Shown: in pieces, positions 29,127 to 30,266 of the stretch | Position numbering within the stretch: position 1 is the stretch's first letter | How the letters are laid out: every line of letters begins with the position of its first letter | DNA from: a virus | Reading direction: 5' to 3' (one strand) | Length of the DNA: 30,266 nt | Virus record (IMG/VR): IMGVR_UViG_3300021131_000038 | Coordinates: 1-30,266 of that record | Translations under genes and position numbers: made by a program | Notes under the pieces: generated by a model | Seen by the model: only the letters and a program-made list of their open reading frames with translations | Databases searched by the model: none | What the model was told of the DNA's origin: nothing

Positions 29127-29879
29127 ATGAAAAATCCATTCGAGGTCCATGACCTCCAACACCTCTCTCCATCCGCCTGCAATCTCTTCGCCTCAAGCCC
29201 GGCGATGTTCGTGCTCGAAAAGTGCATGAAGAAACGCAGCCCCGTCGGCGCCGCAGCATACCGTGGCACTGCTGTCGAGGCGGGCATCGTCGAGGGCCTG
29301 CTCAACGGCACGGATGACGCCGCCTGCGTGAAGCTGGCCGAGGCAGAGTTCAACAAGCTCACGGCCCTGTCAGGCGACAGCCGCCGCGAAAAGGAGGCGG
29401 GCGCCATTGGCGACATGGTCAAGATGGGCCTGTCTGAGCTTCGCGCCTACGGGAAGCCAACCTCAACGCAGGGCAAAATCGAATACAAGATTGAGGGCCT
29501 GATGGTGCCCATGATCGGCTTTTATGACGTGGAGTGGTCCAATCATGGCATTCTCACTGACATCAAGACCACTCACGCGCTCCCGTCAAAAATATCCACC
29601 AGCCACGCACGGCAGGTTGCTCTCTATTGCGCTGCACGGGGCAACAATCTCGATGCGCGTCTCACATACGTTACCCCCAAGAAGGTGGCGACTTATCATT
29701 TGGAGAACGTGGACCAGCATGTCTTGGCTCTGGAGAAAATTGCGCTGACGATCCAGCGTTTTCTGTCGATCTCGAACGACCCCGCCGAGCTTGCGGCCAT
29801 CGTCGTCCCCGAGGTGGACAGCTTCTATTTCGCAGACCCTATGGCCCGCAAGGCCGCGTTCGACGTGTGGGGTCTGTAA
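29127..29879 (+). CDS. PD-(D/E)XK exonuclease (RecB/Cas4-like fold)
   Basis: The 250-aa protein shows the family layout: HLSPSACNLFASSPAMFV (11-29), GTAVEAG with E51, GFYDVEW with D134, LTDIKTT with D145 and K147, and HARQVALYC with Q163 and Y167. It is probably the phage recombination exonuclease that makes single strands for annealing. It starts 28 bp after the divergent promoter and has only a weak GAAAG ribosome site. The next gene may encode a single-strand-binding partner. Confidence 0.85.
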   Translation: MKNPFEVHDLQHLSPSACNLFASSPAMFVLEKCMKKRSPVGAAAYRGTAVEAGIVEGLLNGTDDAACVKLAEAEFNKLTALSGDSRREKEAGAIGDMVKMGLSELRAYGKPTSTQGKIEYKIEGLMVPMIGFYDVEWSNHGILTDIKTTHALPSKISTSHARQVALYCAARGNNLDARLTYVTPKKVATYHLENVDQHVLALEKIALTIQRFLSISNDPAELAAIVVPEVDSFYFADPMARKAAFDVWGL

Positions 29880-30078
29880 GTGTTCGGCGGCGGCGTGGAA
29901 AGGAGACACGCAATAATTCATGGGTAAAAAGGCATGTGAAGCGAGCGCCCATGCGCACGACCATCTGGCGGCACAGCGGAGATGGAGACGGTGACACTGT
30001 GAAGATCGCTAATGAACATGACCAGCCGGAGTTCCGCCCGGCCCGCCGATTAAGTTCAGCCCATGTGGGCGAAGGCAA

Positions 30079-30098
30079 GGGGCCAGCCATATGGCCCC
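30079..30098 (+). repeat. Hairpin before the last gene
   Basis: GGGGCCA (30079-30085) and TGGCCCC (30092-30098) form a 7-bp stem with a six-base loop, 16 bp before ATG 30115. It is not followed by U residues. The rest of the 235-bp gap (29880-30114) shows no gene with a convincing start. The hairpin probably shapes expression of the next gene. Confidence 0.45.
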
Positions 30099-30114
30099 AT
30101 CATGGAGAAGTAAA

Positions 30115-30266
30115 ATGGCACTTGGTTTTTCTTACGGCGGCACCGGCGGTGGCGCAGACTTCCTCCCCATCGTGAAGTTCGACGCCCGTGCGGGTCGTTT
30201 CTTCCGCGTGGACCGTGAAGACGGCGTCTCGACGCCCGTGGACATCACCCGCAACTTCAAGGCGGT
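30115..30266 (+). CDS. Putative single-strand-binding partner (3' end outside window)
   Basis: ATG 30115 follows ATGGAGAAGTAAAATG, a relative of the conserved ATGGAG leader. Fifty codons are visible: ALGFSYGGTGGGADFLPIVKF, DARAGRFFRVDRED and VDITRNFKAV. I recall this opening (Gly-rich start, then KFDARxGR and a DIT.NF segment) from conserved phage proteins encoded next to PD-(D/E)XK exonucleases. A role in single-strand binding or annealing is inferred from that neighbourhood and is not proven. Confidence 0.6.
   Translation, partial: MALGFSYGGTGGGADFLPIVKFDARAGRFFRVDREDGVSTPVDITRNFKA

Noticed and set aside
29880-30114. Small frames such as the one starting at 29921 or 29950
   Set aside because: No ribosome site at a proper distance; the longer frame runs through the leader and start of the next gene.

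Overview
The window is part of a tailed-phage genome, either free phage or prophage, and most likely a podovirus. The portal and the head-to-tail adaptor are both of the P22 type, no tape-measure or sheath gene is visible, and the major capsid protein is of the Mu gpT-like HK97-fold class. The host is most likely an alphaproteobacterium, because the phage carries a GapR (DUF2312) nucleoid protein, a family typical of that class. The DNA is GC-rich, with several AT-rich patches that look imported. No integrase, tRNA, rRNA, IS element or CRISPR array was seen.

Layout. (1) 1-19386, minus strand, is the late module. In transcription order it runs: GapR, a small acidic protein, terminase small subunit, two small proteins, terminase large subunit, a coiled-coil protein, a small protein, portal, a giant SleB-type virion protein, a Lys/Gly-Gly-rich protein, a small protein, a GroES-like protein, scaffold, a virion protein, a terminator, decoration protein, major capsid, an inserted HNH endonuclease, a second decoration-type protein, a His-rich protein, DUF6321, a 54-aa protein, a structural protein, the P22 gp4-like adaptor and a zinc-ribbon protein. 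A small plus-strand gene (9771-9968) with its own promoter lies inside this module. (2) 19387-21620, plus strand, is an early operon of seven small genes. It is built from a repeated control cassette: a DnaA box, usually a hairpin, a promoter with a palindrome in its -35/-10 spacer, a 5' stem-loop, and usually a conserved ribosome-binding leader. It ends with an HTH gene and a strong terminator. (3) 21621-28992, minus strand, is the replication and accessory operon: a small membrane protein, an HTH protein, a RuvC-like resolvase, a protein with an HLRRGH motif, a PrimPol-RecA-like primase-helicase, small accessory proteins, a Tat-signal protein, a 495-bp non-coding block with 11-bp iterons (probable replication origin), a protein sharing the primase-helicase C-terminal domain, and a protein with an SSB-like C-terminal tip. 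(4) 28993-30266, plus strand, holds a divergent promoter with operators, a PD-(D/E)XK exonuclease and the start of a conserved protein that may bind single-stranded DNA.

How the parts fit. The divergent early promoters at about 19.4-19.6 kb and 29.0-29.1 kb, each with its own inverted repeat, probably time early, replication and late expression. The replication module (primase-helicase, resolvase, exonuclease, putative SSB-related proteins) lies beside the iteron block. The DnaA boxes in the early promoters may link early transcription or replication to the host DnaA pool. All functions come from motifs and neighbourhood read by eye; no database search was run.
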